Of a stretch of 14,152 bases of DNA, positions 7,490 to 13,174 are shown in pieces. Position numbers and translations under genes: made by a program. The notes below the pieces were generated by a model. It was not told the origin of the DNA, did not search any database, and saw only the letters and a list, made by a program, of their open reading frames with translations. The stretch is from Candidatus Hermodarchaeota archaeon (GTDB lineage: Archaea > Asgardarchaeota > Hermodarchaeia > Hermodarchaeales > Hermodarchaeaceae): contig JAEOSV010000097.1 in the NCBI GenBank assembly GCA_016840185.1, positions 1 to 14,152 of the forward strand, written 5' to 3'. Positions within the stretch are counted from its first letter, which is position 1, and each line of letters starts with the position of its first letter.

Positions 7490-7999
7490 ATGGGTGTCAA
7501 AGGATGGATTGGCTGGCATTTTAAAATGCAAAAAACATCGTTAAATGCTTTCCAAGCTTTAGTTGCAGCAGTAATTGATGATGTATTGCAAAACAGTAAG
7601 GGTGACGTCAATCAGGCAAATGATAAGTTATTACGATTAGGTAATGCAATGGCTGAAACGCTATTGTTTGAGTATAGCGATACGATTGGCCAGCATGCAA
7701 CTACTTTTGATGGTTTTCTAGAAACCTTTACTCTGGCAACGCGAGTAATGCTTGGTAAAGGCTTTGACAACGCCTACTATGACAAGGCGGAAAAGAAAAT
7801 TGTCTACGCTTTTGATGATTGTCCCATTTGCCAAAATATCCGAATGTCGGATGAATTTCATGGTTTAAAATACTGCAATATTCTCAGCGGAGTATTTCAG
7901 CACGTTCTAACTCTCCGTGGATTCAAAAGTGTATGTGAAGAAGTTCAATGTCGAACGTGGGGCGCCGATTCCTGTGTTTGGGAGCTCCGTGAACAATAA
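7490..7999 (+). CDS. Bet3/TRAPP-like (V4R-fold) protein
   Basis: Read against eukaryotic Bet3, the conserved core of the TRAPP vesicle-tethering complex, this 169-aa protein matches along most of its length: NAFQALVAAVIDDVL followed by DVNQANDKLLRLGNAMAETL (helices 1-2), a loop, a long helix with TLATRVMLGKGF, then NPL-like strands replaced by DDCPIC, and YCNILSGVFQHVLTLRGF before EEVQCRTWGADSCVWEL, the same order as Bet3 YSNLLCGVLRGALEM and its terminal strands. The related prokaryotic V4R domain shows the same C-terminal pattern of a cysteine, a glycine turn and a second cysteine. Six cysteines (111, 114, 129, 149, 154, 162) could bind metal or a small ligand as proposed for V4R proteins. 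Function may be ligand sensing or membrane tethering; the sequence cannot decide. GGTGA at 7479-7483 is 6 nt before the ATG at 7490, which fixes the start. Confidence 0.75.
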   Translation: MGVKGWIGWHFKMQKTSLNAFQALVAAVIDDVLQNSKGDVNQANDKLLRLGNAMAETLLFEYSDTIGQHATTFDGFLETFTLATRVMLGKGFDNAYYDKAEKKIVYAFDDCPICQNIRMSDEFHGLKYCNILSGVFQHVLTLRGFKSVCEEVQCRTWGADSCVWELREQ

Positions 8000-8045
8000 T
8001 GAACCCTTCAATCAACCAGATTCTTTGAAAAGACTTGATTTTTCA

Positions 8046-8079
8046 CCATTGGAAGAAAGTTTGATAAGTTAACCAATGG
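8046..8079 (+). repeat. 7-bp perfect inverted repeat upstream of mvaA
   Basis: CCATTGG (8046-8052) and CCAATGG (8073-8079) could pair around a 20-nt loop, ending 10 nt before the GGTGA ribosome site of the next gene. A T-run (8039-8043) lies just upstream. It may be a weak RNA hairpin in the leader or chance; nothing else marks it as regulatory. Confidence 0.2.
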
Positions 8080-8088
8080 CAGAGACAC

Positions 8089-8098
8089 GGTGAAGTGA
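8089..8098 (+). promoter_or_regulatory. Ribosome binding site that bears on the mvaA start
   Basis: GGTGA (8089-8093) and an overlapping AGTGA (8094-8098) are the only Shine-Dalgarno-like sequences here. They lie 1 nt before or within the GTG at 8095, which is too close, but 10 and 5 nt before the in-frame GTG at 8104. Genes elsewhere in the window use 6-7 nt spacing, so translation may really begin at 8104. The frame is closed by a stop at 8065, so no earlier start exists. Confidence 0.4.
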
Positions 8099-9384
8099 AC
8101 ATCGTGCCTGAGAAGACTTCTGCAATTAGTGGGTTCTATCGTCTTTCCATTCCTGAGCGCGTGAAAAAACTACGTGCCTTTGCTGATCTTACCGATGAAG
8201 ATGTCGCCATTTTAGAAACTTATAGCGCGCTAGATGCAGACACCGCTGACCGCATGATTGAGAACGTGGTCGGATCGTACGCATTTCCACTCGGTATCGC
8301 GACGAATTTTCGGATAAATGGACAGGACTATCTCATTCCCATGGCATTGGAAGAACCTTCAGTTGTTGCAGCTGCATCAAATGCTGCGCGCATGACCCGA
8401 AAAACTGGCGGTTTTTCAGCTAGTAGCACAGACCCGGTAATGATTGGGCAAATCCAGGTGGCAGATATCCCCAACTTGAAAACGGCGGAGAAATCCATTC
8501 TTGAACAGAAAGAGAATTTGATGAGGGTTGCAAATGCCCAAGACCCTGTTTTGGTGAAGTTTGGTGGTGGAGCTCGTGATTTACAGGTTCGATCCTTGGA
8601 CACTATGATGGGACCGATGCTTGTTGTTCATCTTTTGGTTGATGCTCGTGATGCGATGGGCGCGAATGCTGTAAATACGATGTGTGAAGCGTTGGCACCA
8701 CTAATCGAGGATTTGACGGAAGGGAAAGTGTATCTTCGAATTCTGTCAAATCTAGCTGTGTATCGCCTTGCTCGATCTGAAGCGACATTTCCTGCCAAAG
8801 GGCTAGGTGGCTCGAAAGTGGTTGATGGGATTTTGAAAGCATATGCCTTCGCGCAAGCAGACCCTTACCGTTGTGCCACTCACAACAAGGGAATTATGAA
8901 CGGCATTGATGCTGTATTATTATCAACAGGACAGGATTTTCGGGCAGTTGAGGCAGGGGCGCACACTTATGCTGCAACTCGAGAGGGAGGTTACCAATCT
9001 CTTACCCACTATGAAAAGACACCAGAGGGAGACCTCCGAGGTGTCATAGAATTACCAATGGCAGTGGGATTAGTGGGTGGGGCGACCCGAACGCATCCTG
9101 TTGCGCGATTATGTGTCAAAATCTTGGGCGTCAAAACCGCTAATGAACTTGGTCAAATTATTGTAAGTGTTGGGTTGGCCCAAAACTTAGCAGCGTTACG
9201 TGCACTTAGCCAGGAAGGAATTCAAACCGGGCACATGAAACTTCATGCCCGTAACGTTGCGGTGGCTGCAGGGGCTACGGGTAAAGAGGTTGATCAGGTT
9301 GCACAGAAGATGATTTCAGAGAAACGAGTTCGTTTCGATCGTGCCGAAGAAATCCTCACCGAGTTCCGAAAGAAAAAAGCCTGA
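8095..9384 (+). CDS. mvaA: Class II 3-hydroxy-3-methylglutaryl-CoA reductase
   Basis: The enzyme reduces HMG-CoA to mevalonate, the committed step toward archaeal isoprenoid lipids. The 429-aa sequence has the compact class II form without a membrane anchor. Catalytic residues map onto Pseudomonas mevalonii HMGR: Glu87 in LEEPSVVAAAS (E83), Lys265 in THNKGIMNGID (K267), Asp281 in TGQDFRAVEAGAH (D283) and His384 in GHMKLHARN (H381). The cofactor-binding block DARDAMGANAVNTM is at 183-196. Class II enzymes are typical of bacteria; in archaea most lineages use class I, and class II is known from Archaeoglobales and Thermoplasmata, so this gene may trace to a transfer. Class II enzymes from some bacteria work in mevalonate breakdown, but biosynthesis is far more likely here, as archaea need mevalonate. 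Start GTG 8095 is the first possible; GTG 8104 fits the ribosome site better and removes only three residues. Cofactor preference cannot be read by eye. Confidence 0.93.
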   Translation: MNIVPEKTSAISGFYRLSIPERVKKLRAFADLTDEDVAILETYSALDADTADRMIENVVGSYAFPLGIATNFRINGQDYLIPMALEEPSVVAAASNAARMTRKTGGFSASSTDPVMIGQIQVADIPNLKTAEKSILEQKENLMRVANAQDPVLVKFGGGARDLQVRSLDTMMGPMLVVHLLVDARDAMGANAVNTMCEALAPLIEDLTEGKVYLRILSNLAVYRLARSEATFPAKGLGGSKVVDGILKAYAFAQADPYRCATHNKGIMNGIDAVLLSTGQDFRAVEAGAHTYAATREGGYQSLTHYEKTPEGDLRGVIELPMAVGLVGGATRTHPVARLCVKILGVKTANELGQIIVSVGLAQNLAALRALSQEGIQTGHMKLHARNVAVAAGATGKEVDQVAQKMISEKRVRFDRAEEILTEFRKKKA

Positions 9385-9479
9385 CACAACAATTTCTTAT
9401 ACACATCAGTCCCTCATATGTAGTGAAGACTCACAACGCGTGGCTGCACTCAAGTGAATATCTAGCGGTGATGCATTAA

Positions 9480-10409
9480 ATGAAGCAATACCTTGGGATG
9501 ATTGAAATCCTTGGCGAAGGAGGCGAAATGCAGCCTCTTCATTGGAATCCCAAACATCTAGTTGATGGGCGAGCAATACTTATTGTCGATGAAGCCGAAG
9601 GCATCGTTTGGGTATGGTTAGGTCGAGGAACCTCTATGTTACAGCGAACAACCGCACTTCGTCAGGCTCGGTTTATTATGAAGAATGGCATTCATGTGGA
9701 TGAAATCCAATTTGGTACAAAGTGTACGAATTTCATTGAAGTGCCGGGAGATTTGGGGAGTTCAAAAGTGTCTCTTCTTAAGAATCTTTTAGAGGATACA
9801 CCGAAGACATCTGATTATCTCGTTGTGGTCGAAGAAGAAGCGAAGATTTCTACGTTTGAGGAATCCTTCCAAGAGAAAGTTGAAGTGATTGAGCAAACGA
9901 TTGTTCCTGAACCGATTAGACGAGTGACCCCAATTCGTCGCCGGATACTAACCTACGAGGAACAGCTAGCAACAAAAGTGCTCTTTGCTGTCGCCGATTG
10001 TTATGGTCAGGCTACAATGAATCCCATTGGACCGAATGAATTTCAGGTTTCTGTACTCCGATTACAAATGCGGTTTTTCTGTCAAGGTGACGCGATTCTG
10101 TTCTCAGAAATCCGTGCTGCTGGTCAGGAAGATATTGATGCTTTTACACGATGTTATGGTCAACAGCCTGAGCTAACCTCAGAAGGGCAATTATACATAG
10201 CATCTACTCTCACATCCGCCAAACCAACACCATCAACTGATGAGAAAACAGTGTCAGTAGTAGATTCGATGCGTGAACAGTTATCCCAGATTAGCCAAAA
10301 CACACCAAAGGAAGAAGAGGATAAAAAAGAACCCGACGAAGAAGAAGAGGACCCAGAGGAAGAGAAAGCCGAGGAAGGTGGATCTTCCGAATTCGATCTT
10401 TTTGACTAA
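9480..10409 (+). CDS. Gelsolin-domain protein with C-terminal unknown domain and acidic tail (paralogue C)
   Basis: Residues ~1-105 match a single gelsolin/villin-type domain: a hydrophobic strand RAILIVDEAEG (31-41), the diagnostic VWVWLGRG (43-50), then an amphipathic helix with RTTALRQARFIMKNG and a final strand region NFIEVPGD. Gelsolin domains bind actin and often calcium; here the calcium-ligand Glu expected seven residues after the glycine of W-x-G is Gln55. Residues 106-160 are a charged linker with RRVTPIRRR. Residues ~160-230 form an unassigned alpha/beta segment (LATKVLFAVADCYG then strands). The last ~35 residues are strongly acidic and end in SSEFDLFD, reminiscent of the acidic tail with terminal GLFD of eukaryotic ribosomal P-stalk proteins. 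GGTGAT at 9467-9472 is 7 nt before ATG 9480. Two related genes lie on the opposite strand at 11411 and 12348. The gelsolin call is good; the remainder is unknown. Confidence 0.75.
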   Translation: MKQYLGMIEILGEGGEMQPLHWNPKHLVDGRAILIVDEAEGIVWVWLGRGTSMLQRTTALRQARFIMKNGIHVDEIQFGTKCTNFIEVPGDLGSSKVSLLKNLLEDTPKTSDYLVVVEEEAKISTFEESFQEKVEVIEQTIVPEPIRRVTPIRRRILTYEEQLATKVLFAVADCYGQATMNPIGPNEFQVSVLRLQMRFFCQGDAILFSEIRAAGQEDIDAFTRCYGQQPELTSEGQLYIASTLTSAKPTPSTDEKTVSVVDSMREQLSQISQNTPKEEEDKKEPDEEEEDPEEEKAEEGGSSEFDLFD

Positions 10410-10472
10410 CTTCTCCCTAAATTCGTTGACAGGATAACGGTTCTTTCTTGCATAACAAGGAGAGAAAGAGTT
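10410..10472. terminator. Convergent gap with pyrimidine tract and bulged hairpin
   Basis: This 63-bp gap separates the stops of two convergent genes. It holds a T-rich tract GGTTCTTTCTTG (10439-10450) and a complementary purine tract, with CTTG (10447-10450) and CAAG (10456-10459) able to pair as the inner stem. Archaeal termination relies mostly on T-runs, so the tract could end plus-strand transcription. No stronger signal is visible. Confidence 0.25.
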
Positions 10473-10715
10473 CTAAGCATGGGTTGAGACTTTTTCAACA
10501 CGGAGCCATGGATTTTGACGAGTAAATTCAAAAAGAGATTGAGTAAACCGTTCTAGATCTTCGAGCTCGATCACGAAATGGTATCGTCCTTCTCCGAGAG
10601 GTAGTTTACTGATAATGCGTCCGTGTTGGTTGAGTAGTAGATTTATCCAACCAGTTTTTGTGGCATTTTCTTCGCGGGTTGAACCTCGATAGGAAAGCGA
10701 AATGTTAGCTTTCAT
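10473..10715 (-). CDS. Small conserved-looking protein of unknown function
   Basis: An 80-aa protein with no family I recognise. It has no membrane segment and no cysteines. Its predicted order is a strand (ANISLSYR), a helix or strand around WINLLLNQHG, two strands (RIISKLPL and YHFVIEL) and a helix (LERFTQSLFEFTRQ), a small alpha/beta fold. It is likely real: AGGTGAGG, a strong Shine-Dalgarno sequence (plus-strand 10723-10730), lies 7 nt before the ATG, and the gene is third in a minus-strand run after a gelsolin protein and a membrane protein, 44 nt behind the latter. Its place suggests a role with those two proteins, but that is inference from position only. Confidence 0.7.
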   Translation of the reverse strand: MKANISLSYRGSTREENATKTGWINLLLNQHGRIISKLPLGEGRYHFVIELEDLERFTQSLFEFTRQNPWLRVEKVSTHA

Positions 10716-10759
10716 GGTTTAGCCTCACCTGTGTGTAGTTCTTTGGCAACTGAGCCGAC

Positions 10760-11386
10760 TTAAACCTTTCCAAAATAGGCAGGGGGACCTGTTTGAGGGG
10801 CTTCATTAAATGGAGAATAGGTGTTTGCAGTCCGAGAGGCGCCAAAGTAGTAAGCCACAAGATCATACGTAATATCAAAAGTCCAAAAAGCAAATGTGTG
10901 AATAAAGGTGAAAGACCCCAAGAATGGCAGAAGAAACACGGCGATTTTTAGTAAAGGTCGGTGCATAAGCACCTGGCGAAAGGTGGGGCTCTGAAGTTTC
11001 GATGCTTCTGAATGGAGCAACTCGTCAAGGAGGGAAACAACAAAGACAACGATAAGAGTTGGAAGAATGAAAAAAAAGACGTTAAGAATTCGAAAAATAC
11101 TGAGGGGAAGGATTGTGATAACTAACACGAAGAAGTAGTCGTTGTCAACTTTTCGCGTTGCAACTAAACCGAGGATAATTCCCATCGCGAGAATTGCAGT
11201 AAAAATATCTAAAAAAATCCAGATATTAACCAGTATTACTAGTCCAAAGGTGATTAACCAGAGGTAAATTTTGGAACTGTGAAACTGGGTTGGATCATCT
11301 GTTGTGTAATCTAAGATTTTGATACCTGCACCGATGAGTGCGTAAGAAATAATTAGGCTAATTGCAAAAGGAAGTGAGCTCATCAT
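10760..11386 (-). CDS. Integral membrane protein with about six transmembrane helices
   Basis: A 208-aa very hydrophobic protein. Likely membrane helices are near residues 5-25, 40-59, 61-77, 84-101, 103-121 and 146-165; the last ~30 residues (after YYFGASRT) are polar, with a Pro-rich end. Asp26 follows helix 1 and Asp81/Asp83 stand just before helix 4, a placement like the two catalytic aspartates of archaeal prepilin (A24) peptidases, but the GxGD motif is absent, so this is at best a distant or inactive relative. I cannot name a family. The start follows the stop of the 11411 gelsolin gene by 24 nt, so the two are almost surely co-transcribed; the gelsolin-like protein might be held at the membrane by this one. 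The start could be either of two adjacent ATGs (11386 or 11383). Confidence 0.75.
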   Translation of the reverse strand: MMSSLPFAISLIISYALIGAGIKILDYTTDDPTQFHSSKIYLWLITFGLVILVNIWIFLDIFTAILAMGIILGLVATRKVDNDYFFVLVITILPLSIFRILNVFFFILPTLIVVFVVSLLDELLHSEASKLQSPTFRQVLMHRPLLKIAVFLLPFLGSFTFIHTFAFWTFDITYDLVAYYFGASRTANTYSPFNEAPQTGPPAYFGKV

Positions 11387-11410
11387 CTCAGGCCCGTAGT
11401 TTGTAGTGGA

Positions 11411-12139
11411 TTAACCAGCGATGTTTTTGAGTTCGTGGGCCACTAATTGCTTGAGTTCCTTTGGAGTTTTAGGATCCCATTTGAAGGTGAGTTTACCTTT
11501 GCTTCGTTTCATCTTGTGAGTGAGTCCGTCGATACCTTCGATAATGACTTCTTCAGAGTCCCCTTTGCTGCGGTATTCGATATGGACTTGTTGATGAACA
11601 CGAATTATCGCCATGAGGGCAGCTTCTAAATCGAGTTTGGTTGCTTTCACCGAGGTTTTCGGTGGGGTTGGTGCAGCTTTTACTTCTCGCGTTGTTGTTT
11701 CCGTCGGTGTTGGAGCACTTGTGGAGATTGGAGCGGCAGGAGCGCTTCCCTGGAGATACCCAACGATGAGCGTTCCTTTTGGATTAGGAATTGTACTGAT
11801 TTCCATGGGTGCTTCAAGCATGGCAACAAGATTTGAGTAGTTATTTGATGTAGTGGGATCTTCCATACTGTCTTGATCAACGAGAACGAGTGAATATCCA
11901 CGCCCTAATGTTTCATCTCCAATTCTTTGACCCTCGGTTGTTATTTGCTCAGCTTTTGCTTTCGCGGTCCGACGTTTATCGTACTGAACACCACTGCCCA
12001 TCCAGAACCAAAGGGATTTGTTTTGTTCATCGACGATGGCAATGCAAACATCACCTTGAAGTTTTCGGGCTCCAGGACGAATTGACCGTACAAAGCCTAA
12101 GCCTCCAATTTCCAACATTATTAGTCGTGTCATCCGCAT
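11411..12139 (-). CDS. Gelsolin-domain protein with Pro/Thr linker and unknown C-terminal domain (paralogue B)
   Basis: A 242-aa protein. Residues ~1-115 are a gelsolin-like domain: GDVCIAIVDEQNKSLWFWMG (29-48), then the helix RRTAKAKAEQITTEG and SLVLVDQD strand. The GD pair that supplies calcium ligands in gelsolin is kept (G29-D30), but the ligand Glu is Lys55. Residues ~130-168 are a Pro/Thr/Ala-rich linker, likely flexible. Residues ~169-242 form an alpha/beta segment: a helix (LEAALMAIIRVHQ), strands VHIEYR, EVIIEGID, LTHKMKR and KLTFKWD, then a helix (KELKQLVAHELKN). I cannot assign it. Start ATG 12139 has GGAG 7 nt upstream; in-frame ATGs at 12133 and 12118 are less likely. The gene heads an apparent operon with the membrane protein (24 nt) and the 80-aa protein. 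A 208-nt gap to the gelsolin gene behind it leaves room for its own promoter. Confidence 0.75.
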   Translation of the reverse strand: MRMTRLIMLEIGGLGFVRSIRPGARKLQGDVCIAIVDEQNKSLWFWMGSGVQYDKRRTAKAKAEQITTEGQRIGDETLGRGYSLVLVDQDSMEDPTTSNNYSNLVAMLEAPMEISTIPNPKGTLIVGYLQGSAPAAPISTSAPTPTETTTREVKAAPTPPKTSVKATKLDLEAALMAIIRVHQQVHIEYRSKGDSEEVIIEGIDGLTHKMKRSKGKLTFKWDPKTPKELKQLVAHELKNIAG

Positions 12140-12347
12140 CTCACTCCAGGACCATAATCAGATAGTAAACTTAATAGTTGTTAAAGTATCTTTGACCTCG
12201 AAATACCTACCTCATAATGATAAGTAGACATTTTTTGCCAAGGTCTGGTTTAGAATTTGTAACCGCATTTATTAAGTTGACCCTGAGCATGCCATGACAG
12301 GAGTATCTGATACAGTTCCTGCAAAACGTGGGTTTTTCACTAGCGTG
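12140..12347. other. Longest intergenic stretch, between two gelsolin genes
   Basis: This 208-bp AT-rich gap contains no convincing gene. The AT-rich stretch around 12157-12177 (minus-strand TTTAACAACTATTAAG) could be the core promoter for the gelsolin gene starting at 12139, though no sharp TATA consensus is present. The interrupted palindrome at 12298-12321 is listed separately. A 28-codon frame from ATG 12295 on the plus strand overlaps the end of the neighbouring gene and is not supported. Confidence 0.4.
12298..12321. repeat. 24-bp interrupted palindrome with perfect 11-bp core
   Basis: The core GTATCTGATAC (12303-12313) is a perfect 5+1+5 palindrome. It is flanked by CAGGA (12298-12302) and TCCTG (12317-12321), which pair once a 3-base bulge (AGT) is allowed. 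In the minus-strand transcript it would form a stem-loop starting 26 nt after the stop of the 12348 gelsolin gene, possibly an RNA-processing or 3'-end hairpin; no T-run follows. As DNA it could be a protein binding site. Confidence 0.4.
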
Positions 12348-13115
12348 TTAAAGGTCTGCAGAAGCAAGTCGATCACGTAGAAGTCCGAGGATATCATTTC
12401 GTCTTCCACGAAAATCGTACCGTTGTAGGAAGTGAACCGAACTTTGACTAACTTCAACCTGGCAGATGATGCCATCGGGATCTTCTATCGAATACCGGGA
12501 GCCTTCTTCGATTTTCATGACACTGACATAACACATTGGGAAAAAGTCAAGAATGGATGAGATGAGAATCCCGACACGAATTATTCCAAGGTCTTGTAGT
12601 TCGCGAGAGGGTTGGGGAGCAACTGTTTCAGTACTTGGTTGTGTTGGGACAGTCTCAGTTACAGTTTCGGTAGGTGTGGCGATTTTTTTAGCAGGTTTCG
12701 GAGTAGGAGTCGGTTCAGGTGGGGGAGGAGTAGCAGAGGGGGTTCCACTAAATCGGCCCAATACACCTTCTGTGATTTTGAATTTTTGACCGAGAGTGTG
12801 GGTTAGTTGGTCGTAAAAGCCTTTGATTTCGGGGTCATCAAGGATGTCCCCGTCGATAATTTCGATATTAGTTACATCCCGTCCAATTCGGTATGGACCG
12901 AGTTGGTATCCGGCACTGACCAGTGATCGGGCTTTGCGTTGAGCGGCACGCCGTTCGACAAGGGTAGTTGTTGCGCCTTGCCATAGCCATACTCGTTCTT
13001 TGAGTTCATCGATGGCAATCACAATGCGGTCTTGAGTAAGTGCCTCAGTTGAGAGAGGGAGTGGTTCGATGATTCCTGAAGAAAATTCGAGGAGTAACAC
13101 AAATTTATCTGCCAT
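12348..13115 (-). CDS. Gelsolin-domain protein with long Pro/Thr linker and unknown C-terminal domain (paralogue A)
   Basis: A 255-aa protein. Residues ~1-115 form the gelsolin-like domain: DRIVIAIDELKERVWLWQG (29-47), then VERRAAQRKARSLVSAG and the strand VTNIEIIDGD. Of the three gelsolin proteins in the window it is closest to the classical motif: Asp29 and Glu54 (seven after the W-x-G glycine, as Glu209 of human gelsolin domain 2) could still form a type II calcium site. Residues ~124-170 are a linker very rich in Pro and Thr, of the kind that gives a stiff, extended spacer. Residues ~172-255 are an alpha/beta segment (LGIIRVGILISSIL helix, strands YVSVMKI, RYSIED, IICQVEVS, SVHFLQR, then a final helix) with no family I can name. 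The start ATG 13115 has no strong Shine-Dalgarno site but a good upstream TATA-like sequence. It lies 57 nt after the M24 peptidase gene. Confidence 0.77.
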   Translation of the reverse strand: MADKFVLLLEFSSGIIEPLPLSTEALTQDRIVIAIDELKERVWLWQGATTTLVERRAAQRKARSLVSAGYQLGPYRIGRDVTNIEIIDGDILDDPEIKGFYDQLTHTLGQKFKITEGVLGRFSGTPSATPPPPEPTPTPKPAKKIATPTETVTETVPTQPSTETVAPQPSRELQDLGIIRVGILISSILDFFPMCYVSVMKIEEGSRYSIEDPDGIICQVEVSQSSVHFLQRYDFRGRRNDILGLLRDRLASADL

Positions 13116-13160
13116 AATTCTTCGACCCGCTGGATGCTATTCATAGATAGCGATTCATAT

Positions 13161-13174
13161 CCTCATATAATTTT
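13161..13174 (-). promoter_or_regulatory. Candidate archaeal promoter of the 12348-13115 gelsolin gene
   Basis: Read on the minus strand this is AAAATTATATGAGG: A-rich bases in BRE position followed by TTATATG. A start ~26 nt downstream would be near 13141, giving a leader of about 26 nt before the ATG at 13115. The element overlaps the stop codon of the M24 gene, so the gelsolin gene could be transcribed independently of it. Confidence 0.4.

Noticed and set aside
11613..11840. Val/Gly/Ala-rich plus-strand frame opposite the 11411 gelsolin gene
   Set aside because: It is the complement of the Pro/Thr-rich linker; such linkers automatically give open, low-complexity antisense frames. No ribosome site and no domain.
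12295..12381. 28-codon plus-strand frame starting ATG 12295
   Set aside because: It runs into the end of the gelsolin gene, has no ribosome site at proper spacing, and overlaps the palindrome, which explains the local pattern better.
12272..12475. Minus-strand 67-codon frame overlapping the 3' end of the 12348 gene
   Set aside because: It is out of frame with the gelsolin gene and lies mostly inside its last 130 bases; no motif and no start signal.
12553..12806. Two plus-strand frames rich in Gly/Ser/Val opposite the 12348 gelsolin gene
   Set aside because: Same cause: antisense of the PTPTP linker repeats. They have no start signal and overlap a well-supported gene.
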